NCBI GenBank assembly: GCA_963693315.1
Contig: OY856188.1
Coordinates: 269,447,114 to 269,511,113 of the forward strand
From: Diogma glabrata
Lineage: Eukaryota > Arthropoda > Insecta > Diptera > Cylindrotomidae
Direction of reading: 5' to 3'
DNA: 64,000 nt
Shown here: one piece after another, positions 48,207 to 59,279 of the stretch
Layout: each line of letters begins with the position of its first letter
Numbering within the stretch: position 1 is the stretch's first letter
Notes under the pieces: generated by a model
What the model saw: the letters and a program-made list of their open reading frames with translations, nothing else
Databases searched by the model: none
Told to the model about the DNA's origin: nothing
Made by a program: the position numbers and the translations under genes

Positions 48207-48565
48207 GCCCTAGAACCTTTAGGATTGTGTGGGCTTCCAAAATATGAAGAAAGGCTTCTTTTAATATGATTTCACTTGAAGCCAGAAGAGTTAGCTGCCG
48301 CACTTTTTGGTATTGATTTAGTACGAGGCAATATAAAATGTCCCGATTTGTGTGATAAAATGGTACCCAATTTACATACATATGGTATTAGATTTAGGTG
48401 ACCTTTGATTAAAGAGCTTCATAAAAGTAACTACTCTATGCACAATCCTCTAAATGAATGCATTAGAAACTTTAATAAATACAGTAATTCTTATGACCCG
48501 CAGGTGAGCAGGACAAATTTTAAACAAAGTATTTCAAGAAAAATTAAAACGCTTCATTCAAGATA
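48207..48565 (+). pseudogene. Coding-like stretch downstream of the 47.4-kb ORF, family unknown
   Basis: One frame reads ALEPLGLCGLPKYEERLL, a TGA, then HLKPEELAAALFGIDLVRGN and IKCPDLCDKMVPNLHTYGIR to a TGA at 48399. A second frame continues with PLIKELHKSNYSMHNPLNEC and NFNKYSNSYDPQ up to a strong donor-like CAG|GTGAGC at 48503-48508. The residue choice is protein-like, but one internal stop and a frame change mean it is broken or spliced. AG|GTGACC at 48396-48403 could also be a donor. I cannot assign a domain. It is on the same strand as the preceding ORF, and both may come from one captured or decayed gene. Confidence 0.4.
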
Positions 48566-49010
48566 GATTAGCTTGCACATGAAGTTATAATAGAATATAA
48601 GCAATATTTTAGTTTATAAAATCTAATAACTTAAGTCTTTATTTGACGAATAAATAAATAATGGTGAAGCAAAATTAAAATTTTTAATCCATAATAATAA
48701 TTTTCGATTCTGTACAGTTAATCACAAAATTAGATCGTCTTCAAAAGCTGGATTGTCAGGTTAAACGATTAGTACCAGGAGACCGAGCAATGCTCAGTGA
48801 AAAGAAAGACAATTTTTTAACTTTTTTCGCAAAACAACTTTCATTTTATTTTATTTTATTCGGCTGAGACATAAAATTGATGTGGCCGAGGTAACCGTCG
48901 TCGCTGTCACTATCAAGACTGATGCGGCATCGATGAGAGGTGGACTGTATTTTTTTTCTTGACGATATATTTGATGTGAGTTGGTTGGCACATCAACTTC
49001 CAACACCGTG

Positions 49011-49690
49011 ATGCAAATATGGAAATATCTCAGCTCATATAATAATTGAAGTTATGTAAACGAATGATTAACTGAAGCAATGACGAAAATATCTCAGCTC
49101 ATATAATAGATGAAATTATGTAAGTGAGATGAATGATGCAATGATGGAAATATCTCAGCTCATATAATAATTGCAGTTATGTAAACGAGATGATTAACTG
49201 AAGCAATGACGAAATATCTCAGCTCATATAATAGTTGAAAACATGTACATATGAGATGATTGATTGAAGCAATGACGAAAATATCAGCTCATATAATAGT
49301 TGAACATCATGTACATATGAGATGATTGATTGAAGCAATGACGAAAATATCAGCTCATATAATAGTGGAAATCATGTACATATGAGATGAATGATGCAAT
49401 GATGAAAATATATCAGCTCATATAATAGTTGAAAATCATGTACATATGAGATGATTGATTGAAGCAATGACGAAAATATCAGTTCATATAATAGTTGAAA
49501 ACCATGTACATATGAGATGAATGATGCAATGATGAAAATATATCAGCTCATATAATGGTTGAAGTTATGTACATGAGATGATTAACTGAAGTAATGACGA
49601 AAATATCAGATCATATAATAGTTGAAATCATGTACATATGAGGTGAACGATGCAATGATGAAAATATATCAGCACATGTAATGGTTGACA
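49011..49690 (+). repeat. Minisatellite, ~65-bp unit, about 11 copies
   Basis: Units have the form ATATCTCAGCTCATATAATA, then TTGAA..ATGTA, then GAGATGATTGATTGAAGCAA and TGACGAAA. CAGCTCATATAAT or close variants occur about every 60-66 bp from about 49031 to 49670. Two flavours alternate: one with ATTAACTGAAGCAATGACG or ATTGATTGAAGCAATGACG, the other the shorter GAATGATGCAATGATG, hinting at a higher-order repeat. Helitrons often carry minisatellites, and a Helitron remnant lies 0.7 kb to the right, but a physical link is not shown. Confidence 0.9.
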
Positions 49691-49699
49691 CTATCTGTT

Positions 49700-50420
49700 G
49701 ACAACAACCGCGTCGTTACATGGAAACATCACCCGTTCCACTCGATGAAAACTTATACGAGGTTTTTTACTGCATGCACACTCGACGAATATTTGTCAGA
49801 GAACGAAGAAAAAAACTATTTGGTTAATTTATATATACATTAAAAAACTGACCTGATGCACACAACTTTATAAAAACTTCCTTTATTAATTTTACAATTA
49901 CTGATCTAACACATGGAAATACAAAATATTTAAACTTTACTTAAAACTAACAAAGAGAGAGCTTAGCTCATACTCAACCAACTACATGGTAACACAAAAC
50001 AACACTTCTTACTGACTATACTATTCAGATATAAATTCGTAAGAATAAGAGACCAAAACTACCAAAACAGTCCATTTTATAGAAAGCCAAAACTCTACAA
50101 ATCATAAACTCCACACAGCTGTCAAGTTTACCAACGATCTCGAAACTATCGAATTAATAATATAGAATAACGAACACATAAATTCAATGTGAAAATTGAA
50201 AATATCGAATGAATGATCAAAATATACCGAACACGTCAATTCAAATTGACAGTTTCGTTGACATTTCAAAAGGATTGTTTTGGTAATGTTTTGCATAATT
50301 TTATAAATAATAAATAAATCTTTAATTGGTTTTGTTTTGATTCTAATTTAAAATATTTTAATTTTTCAGATGAACTATTTAAAAATTCACGATAATGCGT
50401 GAACAAAGACTTATATAGAA
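49700..50420. other. Intergenic stretch between minisatellite and Helitron
   Basis: 49.69-49.80 kb is GC-richer (CAACAACCGCGTCGTTACATG). The remainder is AT-rich. The Helitron 3' terminus (a hairpin followed by CTRR on the minus strand) should be here if it is preserved; I could not identify it. Confidence 0.4.
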
Positions 50421-50424
50421 GTTT

Positions 50425-52945
50425 CATCATTCAATGCGTCTTTCTACACAACATTAAACACGCGACGTTCATTTTCAGGTGGTAATAGAACTTTTATGTT
50501 ATTTTGTCGTTTAACACGGGAAAATGCTACGTACAACATACCGTGATTAAAAACAGGTCTACGAAGGTTGATGCCAACAAATTCGAACGTTTCATCGAAC
50601 GGTCATCGCAAACGCTGGTCGCAGCGGAAATTGATGTCGTTGTAGTGTACATCCAAGTTGACCTTTACTGGAGTCGAGCGTAACTCGAGGAATCTGTACT
50701 TCTTGTCCAGCCTTTTCCCCAGTAATTATTTTTGCTTTAATTACGTTGTTACATAATTCGGTAACAATCAGACGTGTTCCATTGCACATACCCTCCGAAA
50801 TATCTAAATTACGCATTAGCACAATTATCGTATTTTTCTTTAGTTTTAATTCTATAGGATGGCAAATCAGCAATTTCAATCGAATTAAAAAATTCTGGCG
50901 CGAATTCAATACCTCGCTATCTGTTTATCCTTCACAGAATCATGACTTATATACGATTTGTATTCTCCTGGAAGACGATCGACGATCTCAGCATTAATAT
51001 TACTGAATTCTCTGTTCAAGTTCAACGGTGCGAGAATAACACATTCCTTCATTCCATCGTAATTTTGATTCGCAAGGCAATTTCCAAATACTTCTTCGAT
51101 TAAATTACCACTGGAAATTATATCGGCAGGCAATTCGGTTTCATTGAAGTCATTTTTTGGAAGATTTCCGTTTCCCAGTTTCAGGATATACTTTGCGAAT
51201 GCTTCCTGTTCAGGATCGACACGCATATTTTTTGTTAACGAAATTTTTTTTGAAATGCTTCCGTAGATGACTTTTTTTGATCGACATATCGAGTGTTTCA
51301 CTGCGGTTGCTTCGGAGTTGAACAGGTAAGCACTGACGGAAATCACCTCCAGCGACTAAAATTTTCTCTCCAAATGGCAAGTTTGGATTTACAATAAACC
51401 GCAACAACTGATCCATATTTTGTAAACCATACTTTGGTAACATCGGTGCTTCAACCATAACGAAAACATCAACTTGAGCAAGTTTTGTAGCTTTGAATGA
51501 ACAAGGTTTAATGCTGGAAATTGAATCTGACGAAAGCGGAACTTTCAGACCAAATGTCTTGTGTGATGTTTGTACAGCAGGCAATAGAGTTGATGTGATT
51601 CCAGTAAATGCCATACATTTAATTTTGCGATTTTGCCCACCAAGAAAGTGGTACAAGGTCTTATACACGAAGGTTTTACCGGCACCACCTGGTCCATCTA
51701 TTTAAATTTAAAACGTCCATGTTTTGGTCATCTTCGTAATTGTCAATGACGTTCATACCATATCGTTCCACCCAGAAATGAAAATTTAGACCTTCTGTTG
51801 CTGTCGTATTTAACTTGAATGCAATAATACGATAAGCACGTTTAATTGCAGCATCCTCAGATCTAATATTTCGTCGTGCTTGCAGAATAAAATCTTCAGC
51901 CAACTGATTTTTGAATCTCTCCAAGAGACCTTTTGGATCTTCAAGACATCCAAAAATAAGAATCTGAACGAAGAGTATACGCATTACCGAAGGCATTTTT
52001 GACAGTGCTGATTCTTCTAGACCACTATCCACTGTTCATGTGGAAGGCGAGCCCATAAGCTAGGCAAGCTTGTTTGTATGTCCCATAACGAATGTCATTC
52101 ACAGTAAGGAGATCATCAAAACTTGTTGCGTCCTTCGCATGATATAGAAGTACTCGCAAATGGAAGCATTCTGGTTGAGCAACATACTTTACGTTATGTA
52201 TTCGACCAATGACACGCAATCGACGGATTCGCGGTTCCCATGTCCTCGTTTTTCCAACCCATTTAAAATTTTCGGGCATTTGCCAATAGTAGTAGTAATT
52301 CTGGTTTGTTTGAATTTGCTTCAACGCCTGGTTATGTCTAAAATACGCTTCTAGCATTGAACCTTTGTGTCCAATATCTGATAGATCTTCTTGGGCTTGG
52401 TCAATATCTTGCATTCGATATTGACCACGTAAATGAATATTCAAGCGCTGAACGATATGACTCTTTCTTTGGATTTCGTGGCAAAATAATCGCCAGCATG
52501 CTTCAGGTGGAGTAATGTAGCAAACTTCTACATAGGTGTCTGCTTCATTATAAATCAAACTCCGTTGATTTTCGATAACCTTTATTGAAGCGCAATCGTG
52601 TCCTTTATATAAATATTTTACCGGACCTATCCTGCTAACATATTCAACATTGATGTGACATTTGGTCCAATTCGGGGTCATAACGACGACGATTCTTTGG
52701 TTTTTCATCATCCGCTAGAGATGTTACTTCTTTGAATTGCAATGGAAAACCGATCAGCACAGCAATTTTCAATTTTTATTGACCATACATGTAGCATCTG
52801 GATTTAACTCCACTCCGCACGGATTATGAATCATCCACTTTTAGACTAATTCTCGCAATTCAGGGTCGTTGGTATTTGGAATTTCAGCTGAAATTAGATC
52901 ATTAATTTCTTCTGGATTATGAATTCGATCTTCTGGATTCATGAT
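50425..52945 (-). pseudogene. Helitron helicase remnant (RepHel C-terminal part, Rep nuclease missing)
   Basis: Helitrons move by rolling-circle replication using a protein with an HUH nuclease and a PIF1-family helicase. Reading right to left, a piece of the Helitron-like N region is at 52945-52790 (EEINDLISAEIPNTNDPELR, MIHNPCG). A 228-codon open frame follows at 52711-52025 with KYLYKGHDCASIKV and PPEACWRLFCHEIQ. The helicase has Walker A IDGPGGAGKTFVYK (about 51700-51660, after a frame change), motif II with VMVEAPMLPKYG (expected 'DEAPM', the Asp replaced by Val), motif III GGDFRQCLPV, ENRANYT-type linkers, CNGTRLIVTEL, and RPAFAMTVR. The usual 'NKSQGQT' is missing, and the frame resumes as FEFVGINLRRPVFNHGMLYV, with AFSRV near 50500. 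The HUH nuclease is not found beyond 52945, where the sequence turns AT-rich. Several frameshifts make it inactive. Confidence 0.88.
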
Positions 52946-52949
52946 CAAC

Positions 52950-53555
52950 AGCAAATTCATATTAATAAAATCAAAAATTGAAACTTATTTCAAAGTTCTA
53001 AAATTATAACAAAATCAAAAACACAAACTTTATTCGAAATTCCAAAAGTATTCCAAAAATTACAACAAATTAAATTGTAGTGTGCTTTTTAAAATATTTT
53101 CAACAAAATTTATTATAACTATTCCAAGTATTTGTGACGTCATTCATATGAAAAATGGTTTTCCTTAATTAAGGCTCTAAACGACTTTTCCCAAAGTCCT
53201 GACCTATCTTGATCGTTTTTTCGCACCGGAAAATGGTAGTATGCCAATTTTCAGAAAAAAATATAGTGCCGTTTTCGAGAAAAAATTTAGACATAAACAA
53301 TTATTGCTCGTTTAATAAGTAAGATATCGTTCAAACAAAATAATTTTGTAAGCTTATAGCAGTGCAGTAAATGTGCTAATTTGTTAATAGCCTGTCTGCC
53401 TCTATGGAACATATACGGCACCATTAAATTTTATAAATTTAACCAGATAAATGGCGTCGAATCCATCTAAGTTGGTTTTTTAAGCAATAGAAAATATCCA
53501 CAAATTACAAAATATGGGTATTCACTATCCACAATATCGGTCCATCTGGTTTGTC
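52950..53555. other. AT-rich stretch without a recognisable gene
   Basis: The missing Rep part of the Helitron would be expected here on the minus strand and is not readable. Nothing else is recognised. Confidence 0.5.
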
Positions 53556-53617
53556 TTCCACTATACTGCTCTACACCGTTCTGCTCCACTTTACTCTCCA
53601 CAAGAACAGCTATAAAT

Positions 53618-53632
53618 TGGTGACCATCCGAC
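53618..53632 (+). other. Primer-binding-site-like sequence
   Basis: TGGTGACCATCCGAC directly after the LTR remnant. The first eight bases agree with the TGGTGACC start common in gypsy elements; the tRNA partner is not decided. Confidence 0.45.
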
Positions 53633-54204
53633 TGAGAGAACAATTTTGGGATTTAGACAACACAATTTTGGAATTAAGAATTCAAGTATTTTTTGTTATG
53701 AATTAATGCAATTTTTTTTTTAATAGCTGTTTATTTAATTTTATTGATAAATATTTGTTTTTTGTTGTTCAATTTTAAAATTTTGTTTAGAAATTATGTA
53801 CATATTTGGGGAATTTTCAGTTTGTTTAGCGCTGTTGTTGTTTGCAGCATCCGTTTTGAAAATCACGCAGTAATAGTTTTGTTTGGCTCAAGTATTTTAA
53901 AACGCGGAACAAATATTTTTATTTTTATAAATACATGTACATATTTTATATTTTTTTTCGTTTTACAGTGCCAAACATTTTCTCCTAGCGTCACATTCTT
54001 CTTTTTTCTCTAAATTCTTATTTTTCGGCTTTCAAGCCACGTCAACTCTTGCTAGTGCGACTATTTTTTTGAATTCGTCGTTTTGTTTAATAATCGATTT
54101 CATGGGCCGAAGCTTCACAATTCTTTCCTTCGTAAGACCAACTCCACTCTCCTTAACTTTTGGGCCGAAACAAACTTTTCGAATTTTCTGATTTTTAATT
54201 ATCC

Positions 54205-54845
54205 CTAACGTTACCCATATGTTACCATAACATGAACATCTCCTAACGTTAACCTTCTATCTGTTGACAAAACAGATATGGTCCATATGGATATAAAAAT
54301 CAGATTTCATATAATTAAGCAGAAACTCCAAATATCTGATCTTAAAGGAATATCCCCAACGTTACCCATATGTTTTAACAACATGAACATCTTCTGACGT
54401 TAACCATTTATCTGTTGACGAACAGGTATGGTTCTTATGGATATTTAAAACGACATTTCGTCGTTAATCAGATATTTCTTTTTAAAGCGATCTTTTTCTA
54501 TGGTACACGTCTCCAAGGTAAACATTGGTCTCAGTCAACTTTGTACTGTCAGACTTTACCAAACTTGTGTTACCATATGTACTCCTTTGCTTACGCTAAA
54601 TTTCTGCTTATTCTTGCTTTTAACAGCTACTTTTCGAAAAATGAATTAATGTCAAGTTTATACATGCTAGTATTGTCTCAGTCAACTTTGATCTGTCAGA
54701 CATTCAGCATCACCGACGTTACTTTTCTGCTTCTCGTATTTTAAACGAACCTTTTAACCTATGGTACGCATTTCCACATATATTGGTCTCAGGCAACTCA
54801 GCTCTGTCAGACCTATATCTCCACTCGTGTTACCATAACTCCATA
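54205..54845 (+). repeat. Degenerate direct repeats inside the LTR element
   Basis: GTTACCCATATGTT followed by AACATGAACATCT and TATCTGTTGAC occurs at about 54211 and 54361 (150 bp apart). A second phrase, CTATGGTAC-CTCCA-ATTGGTCTCAG-CAACT-CTGTCAGAC, occurs at about 54499 and 54753, with a partial copy at 54673. These repeats are non-coding. Confidence 0.6.
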
Positions 54846-55050
54846 ATTGTTCGTTTCGTTTCTTTTTTTTTGCACAACTCCAAATTCGTAAGACCCACAA
54901 TTTTTTTTCTCCACCAAATGGTATCGATTTCTAACAAGATCTTCAAACTTTCTCTTTTTCTCTACAATACTCGAGCATTCAAAAAACTCTTCCCTCCTCC
55001 TCTTTCCAACTCTTGTCAGCTACTTTTATCGTTCCATCTTCGATGGCACT

Positions 55051-55715
55051 AGGGGGGGAGTGTTGTGGCGAACATTTAAATTAAACATTTTTCAATTTTT
55101 AGTAGGCGATGTTTTTATCGTTAAAAATTATTAAAAAAAACAAAATAGTTTGAGAGTTCTAATTTTTCGTTAATGAAAAAGGTTTTTAGTTTTGTTTCTG
55201 AAAAATGAAAGTTTCCTAAATATATTTTTATATCTATATATTATTATTTTCTTTGGATAACAATAATAAGAATTGTTTAAAAACCACAACGTTTTTGGTA
55301 GTGTAAAATATAAATATTCTATGCAGTTTCTAAAACAAGACGCTCTCTGTGAAATATTATATAAGGAGTTATAAAAATTACAATTAAAATTTTGTTATTT
55401 CAAAATAACTCAAAGTAATTGTTTTAATAATACCAAAACGCATAAAAATAGTGAATGGATTTACATTGGTGGCTTATTGTATGATCTGATTAAAAGGAAC
55501 GGGAAAATAAAAGAAAGCTATTTTATTTGTTACGAAGATCAACGTTCAACTGGTTTTTAAATTTAAATTGTATTAAAGTTACAGCAGGAGCAGCAATGAA
55601 TATACATATTCAACGTAACTACAGCGTCGACATGCAAGCCGCCAGCCGCTACTACTCTACACTATACTGCTCTACACCGTTCTGCTCCACTTTACTCTCC
55701 ACAAGAACAGCTATA
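55051..55715 (+). repeat. Polypurine tract and 3' LTR
   Basis: AGGGGGGGAG precedes TGTTGTGGCGAAC. The right limit is set by the end of the 55-bp identity with the left remnant (CTATA, then divergence GATTTAC versus AATTGGTG). Confidence 0.6.
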
Positions 55716-55719
55716 GATT

Positions 55720-57470
55720 TACTAAAAGTGACTTCTAGTTACGATTACGTATTCGGCATGTGTCAAATTAAGCCTGTCTCCGTTAGTCATAGTTTATCAC
55801 TGATTGTCTTTTGTGTCGGCAATTTATCAAAAATTAAATAAAATTCTTCAAAAAAATCAGGAATAAAACAAACAATTCCTCCCCAATTATACCAATTGTA
55901 CCAAAATGTTACTAATTCCTAGATTACGTTTTCGGTAGAAAGGTCTTTCTAGCGTTCCGTACTGTGAAAAAGTAAAAACGGTACCCTATTGGTGAGACTT
56001 CGATGTCCGTTTGAATTTTTACATAATCGATTTTCTCACAAACTCTAAATGCTTTCAGCTTGAATTTTTTTACAATTATAAAATGTATCTGTCCACTATT
56101 AATGACAACCAAAAAATAGCAAATATTTGTTTTTTTTTGTATTTTATAGACACAAAGTAAAAGAGATAGTAAAACAAAAGTTTTTTTTTCAGGAATCCAC
56201 TTTGATTTAGAAAAATCGAAAAAGATTAAAATATTTTTAAAAAAATTCAATAATTTTTCGACTGCTTTGCTAAATTTTTGAGGTATTACAAAACCAAATA
56301 AGCCTTCTTCAATTTTAGCACAGAAAAAATTGTGAACTTGTTGCACCATTTTGAAACTAACACTCAATATAAAAAAAAATTCAAAAAATGTTTAACGCCA
56401 TCTGGAAAAATAAAACTCCATTTAAAAAAAATTCAAAAAAATTTAATCAAAAAAACACTAATCCAATGTTTTGCAACGAGCAATGTTCATTGTTTTTTTA
56501 ATATGGCGTCAACAAATCAGGCTATGAAGAACATAGGAGGTTTTGAGTATTACCAAAACCAAATTTTTTTGGTGGAGAGGGAGATGATCCCTCTCCACCG
56601 CAAAGGGACATTACTAAAGAAAAAAATTGAAAAAATTCACAGTTATAGGAAATTGAAATCGGCATGATATTCTGTGTCAGTCGTACTTCCATTTTCTGTT
56701 CTCTTTACTATATTGTTATTCGATAACTTCTCAGCCCAACTTGTTTGTGAAAACGAACATAATGCATTAAAATATTTCGAAGTTCATCTGACACTTCATT
56801 GAAAATCGCCTCATAATGTTTTTATTTTGCATTTTTGCATAATTATTTAAAAATAAAAATAATTGCAGTTTGTTTTGTTAATTATTTGTTTTGTTATATT
56901 TTTTTCAATTTAGATGATTGGTTTTAGAGTATTGAGTATTGAGTATTCAACATTAATTAGAGATACTTGTTTGTGTCTGCATAGAAGTTTTGGCTATGTA
57001 GGCTTATTCATAGTATTACATGTAGATGTAATACAGCTGTTCAAATTTATTGAGTTTTAGAAAAGTTGTTTGATCGGATGATATATAGAACTTTTAAATG
57101 TATAATTTTTAAACGATGAAAGAGGCAATAGGAAAAGAAACAAAAAACTGAAAAATTTTGTTTGATCATTTATCGATCAAAAGATCATTATATAAATTTC
57201 AATCAAAGATTATTATGTAAATTAAAATCAAATAGTGCAGTGTTATTATGGCACAAAAAAATGCATATTCTTTTTGTTCATATTATATTTGTAAAATAAA
57301 TTTATTATTTTTGAAATTGGTGTTTTTATTCTGACAGTGATAGTTTTTGTTGCTTTTTATTAAGTTTTTGTGTGTTAAGAAGTTTACTAGCAGCAATGTT
57401 TAAAATGAAACAAATAGTTCAAATAAATTTCAACATTTTGGATTTATTTTTAACATACTTTTGTATTTTT
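55720..57470. other. Stretch without a confident gene; contains a perfect 12-bp hairpin
   Basis: GGTGGAGAGGGA (56571-56582) pairs perfectly with TCCCTCTCCACC (56588-56599) around GATGA, inside a 111-codon plus-strand ORF (56332-56667). That ORF is Lys-rich at its start and then reads MASTNQAMKNIGGFEYYQNQ; it is not recognised. A 147-codon minus-strand ORF at 55924-56367 is Phe/Lys-rich and shows no domain. Confidence 0.4.
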
Positions 57471-57474
57471 GAAA

Positions 57475-57708
57475 ATGAGCGTGTTTGTATTAGAAAACGG
57501 CTTCGAAGATAGCGAAACCGTTGTTTCACCATTCCAGTTATTGTAACAAATTAAATCGATGGTGGCTGAGAAAAATGCAACGGACGTATATGAATTGTAT
57601 GTTCGAAATTGTGTTCGAAAAGGTGAAAATAATTTGCCAAAAGTTCTTCGCATAAAAGTAAATGAGAAGTTGCATAAAAATAATATATTTAGCTTAATTT
57701 GTAAGTAA
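57475..57708 (+). pseudogene. Exon-like coding stretch with one in-frame stop and a strong 5' splice site
   Basis: From ATG 57475 the frame reads MSVFVLENGFEDSETVVSPF, QLL, a TAA (57544-57546), then QIKSMVAEKNATDVYELYVR and NCVRKGENNLPKVLRIKV, ending at TAA 57706. The residue mix is typical of a soluble protein. TTTGTAAGTAAGT at 57698-57710 is a near-ideal donor whose GT is at 57701. The single stop suggests a decayed copy, although a sequencing error or start at the second Met is possible. The family is not recognised. Confidence 0.4.
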
Positions 57709-58100
57709 GTGCAGACAAATTTAGCTCGTCGTCAATACTTGAACGTGAAAGATTTATTTCAACACGAAACATATATGGGACGATCCATGTCAAACAGGCC
57801 ACCGCTGCGACCAAAATTTGGAGAGGTAGAATTTAAAAAAAATTATTTTTGACCTTCACAAGTAGGGCCATATTTGGCAAATGAAAAGTGAATGTTTTTC
57901 TAGTCCAAAAAAATATTTTTTGTAATTTCCGAAGGCACCGTTTTTAATTTGTTTCTAAAATTGTGTTAAACTATTCTTGTAGAAAATTATATACATGGAA
58001 CCATCGCCGAGCGAGATATATTCGCACTTCTCCGAGTTTTTTGTTCGTGTAAAATAATAGTTTTGTCAAAAAAGGAGAATGAAAATAATATAAGTATAGC

Positions 58101-58710
58101 TAGAAACACAACACGGGTGAAATCGTCCGACGACGACGTTAGTAACATTAGAATACACAGGATACATACATTTCAAACACAACTACAGCGATAAACGAAA
58201 AAGTTTTTTTCGTCGGAAAAAATTTAGATTCTATTTCTAATTTATCGTCGGCGATAATTATTGCCAGATATCAATTTTATTTTTATTTGGCTGGAAGGGT
58301 AATTTTTAATGTTATTATGACAGTGCTGCCAACTGAAAAATATGATTTTCTGATGTTTTTCGCGTTTCTGAAGTTGTAATCGTTTTGTTTAGAGAATTGT
58401 CAACTGAATTTTCAGTTTATGTTCAAAATTCGATTTTATTCATTTATATATTTTCATAATTTGTATTTTATATTTTATTTTTAAAATTAGTTATTAGTAG
58501 AAAAATTATTATTATTTATTTATTAGTAAAAATTAGTGAAATTGAAAATTGAAATTTGTGAAATTCATTTTGACAAAGAACAAAGTATTTTAGTTTATGC
58601 AATTTAATTTTTGACAGTTTTTTACGCTGACGCCTGTGTTGTGGTTACAACAGCGAAATTGTAGACGTTCTTTTTTAACGTCCGACGTTATCGTCCGTGT
58701 TGTGTTTCTA
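58101..58710. mobile_element. 610-bp MITE with perfect 16-bp terminal inverted repeats
   Basis: TAGAAACACAACACGG at 58101-58116 is exactly complementary to 58695-58710. Subterminal sequence remains partly symmetrical (CGTCCGACGACGACGTTA on the left, AACGTCCGACGTTATCG on the right). TATAAG occurs a few bases outside each end and could be a target duplication. No coding capacity; interior AT-rich. Confidence 0.85.
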
Positions 58711-58714
58711 CCTT

Positions 58715-59150
58715 ATAAGAGGGATGAAAATCGAAAAAATTTGCTATTCATTGACCATATTTCGGTCGATTTTTAACCAAATAAAATTTTTAAACACAAC
58801 ATTTTAAAGGAAATTAAGTTATTGGCATGAAAACGGGAAAAAATCCACATTTTGGCGTGTTTTCATTTTGTTTCAAGATTTTTGGAATAAATATTTTTTC
58901 TATGATATAGAAATTTTATTTTCATCACGCTTAATTTCTTGTGAAAATTGTTTTTTTTTTAACTACAGTGTAAAAATAATAACAAATTGTAGTTGCTTTG
59001 GTTTTTTCTTATAATTTTACAAAGTTTTTTAAACAAAGCAACCATGAAAAAATAGAATATGAATTTTTAATGAGATGTTGTCAAAAACTTATTTTATAAT
59101 TTAAAGTAAATATCAATAATATATATACTTTCATACTACCACAGAAAAAA
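58715..59150. other. AT-rich stretch between two small elements
   Basis: No gene or repeat is recognised. Confidence 0.5.
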
Positions 59151-59152
59151 TT

Positions 59153-59273
59153 GCATTTCCTACGCGAGATAAAAACGTTTTTCGTTCGTAAACATGTCTC
59201 ACTCGACGCTAGACGCGGTCTCAAATGTTTACTCACGAAAAAAACAATGTTTTCATCTCTTGTAGGAAAATAT
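59153..59273. mobile_element. Tiny TIR element, copy 2 (TTTCCTACGCGAGATAAAAA)
   Basis: Left end GCATTTCCTACGCGAGATAA and right end TTTTCATCTCTTGTAGGAAA form imperfect ~25-bp terminal inverted repeats, enclosing about 70 bp with a CGACGCTAGACGCG-type centre. It is clearly related to 29326-29443, which shares CCTACGCGAGATAAAAA, TGTTTTCATC and TTGTAG.AAAATATACT. Confidence 0.7.
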
Positions 59274-59279
59274 ACTCTT

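Larger units (their letters stand above)
53560..55715 (+). mobile_element. Internally deleted gypsy-type LTR element
   Basis: A 55-bp segment, 53560-53614 (ACTATACTGCTCTACACCGT...), is identical to 55661-55715. The left copy is followed by TTGGTGACCATCCGACTG, which resembles the primer-binding site of many insect gypsy elements (TGGTGACC type). On the right, AGGGGGGGAG at 55051-55060 is a polypurine tract and TGTTGTGGCGAACATT at 55061 an LTR start, so the 3' LTR would be 55061 to about 55715 (~655 bp). The left LTR keeps only its last ~55 bp. The 1.4 kb between lacks readable gag or pol and contains degenerate direct repeats. The element is therefore defective and possibly only the leader and tail remain. 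Confidence 0.65.

Noticed and set aside
48127..48381. 84-codon minus-strand ORF
   Set aside because: The plus strand over the same interval has a more protein-like frame ending at donor-like sites; the minus ORF is probably its shadow.
49011..49690. Regularly spaced repeats resembling a CRISPR array
   Set aside because: The whole ~65-bp unit is repeated with no unique spacers, and the context is eukaryotic.
50746..50997. Plus-strand ORF inside the Helitron region (also 51493-51705 and 52160-52354)
   Set aside because: Antisense shadows of the helicase frames on the minus strand.
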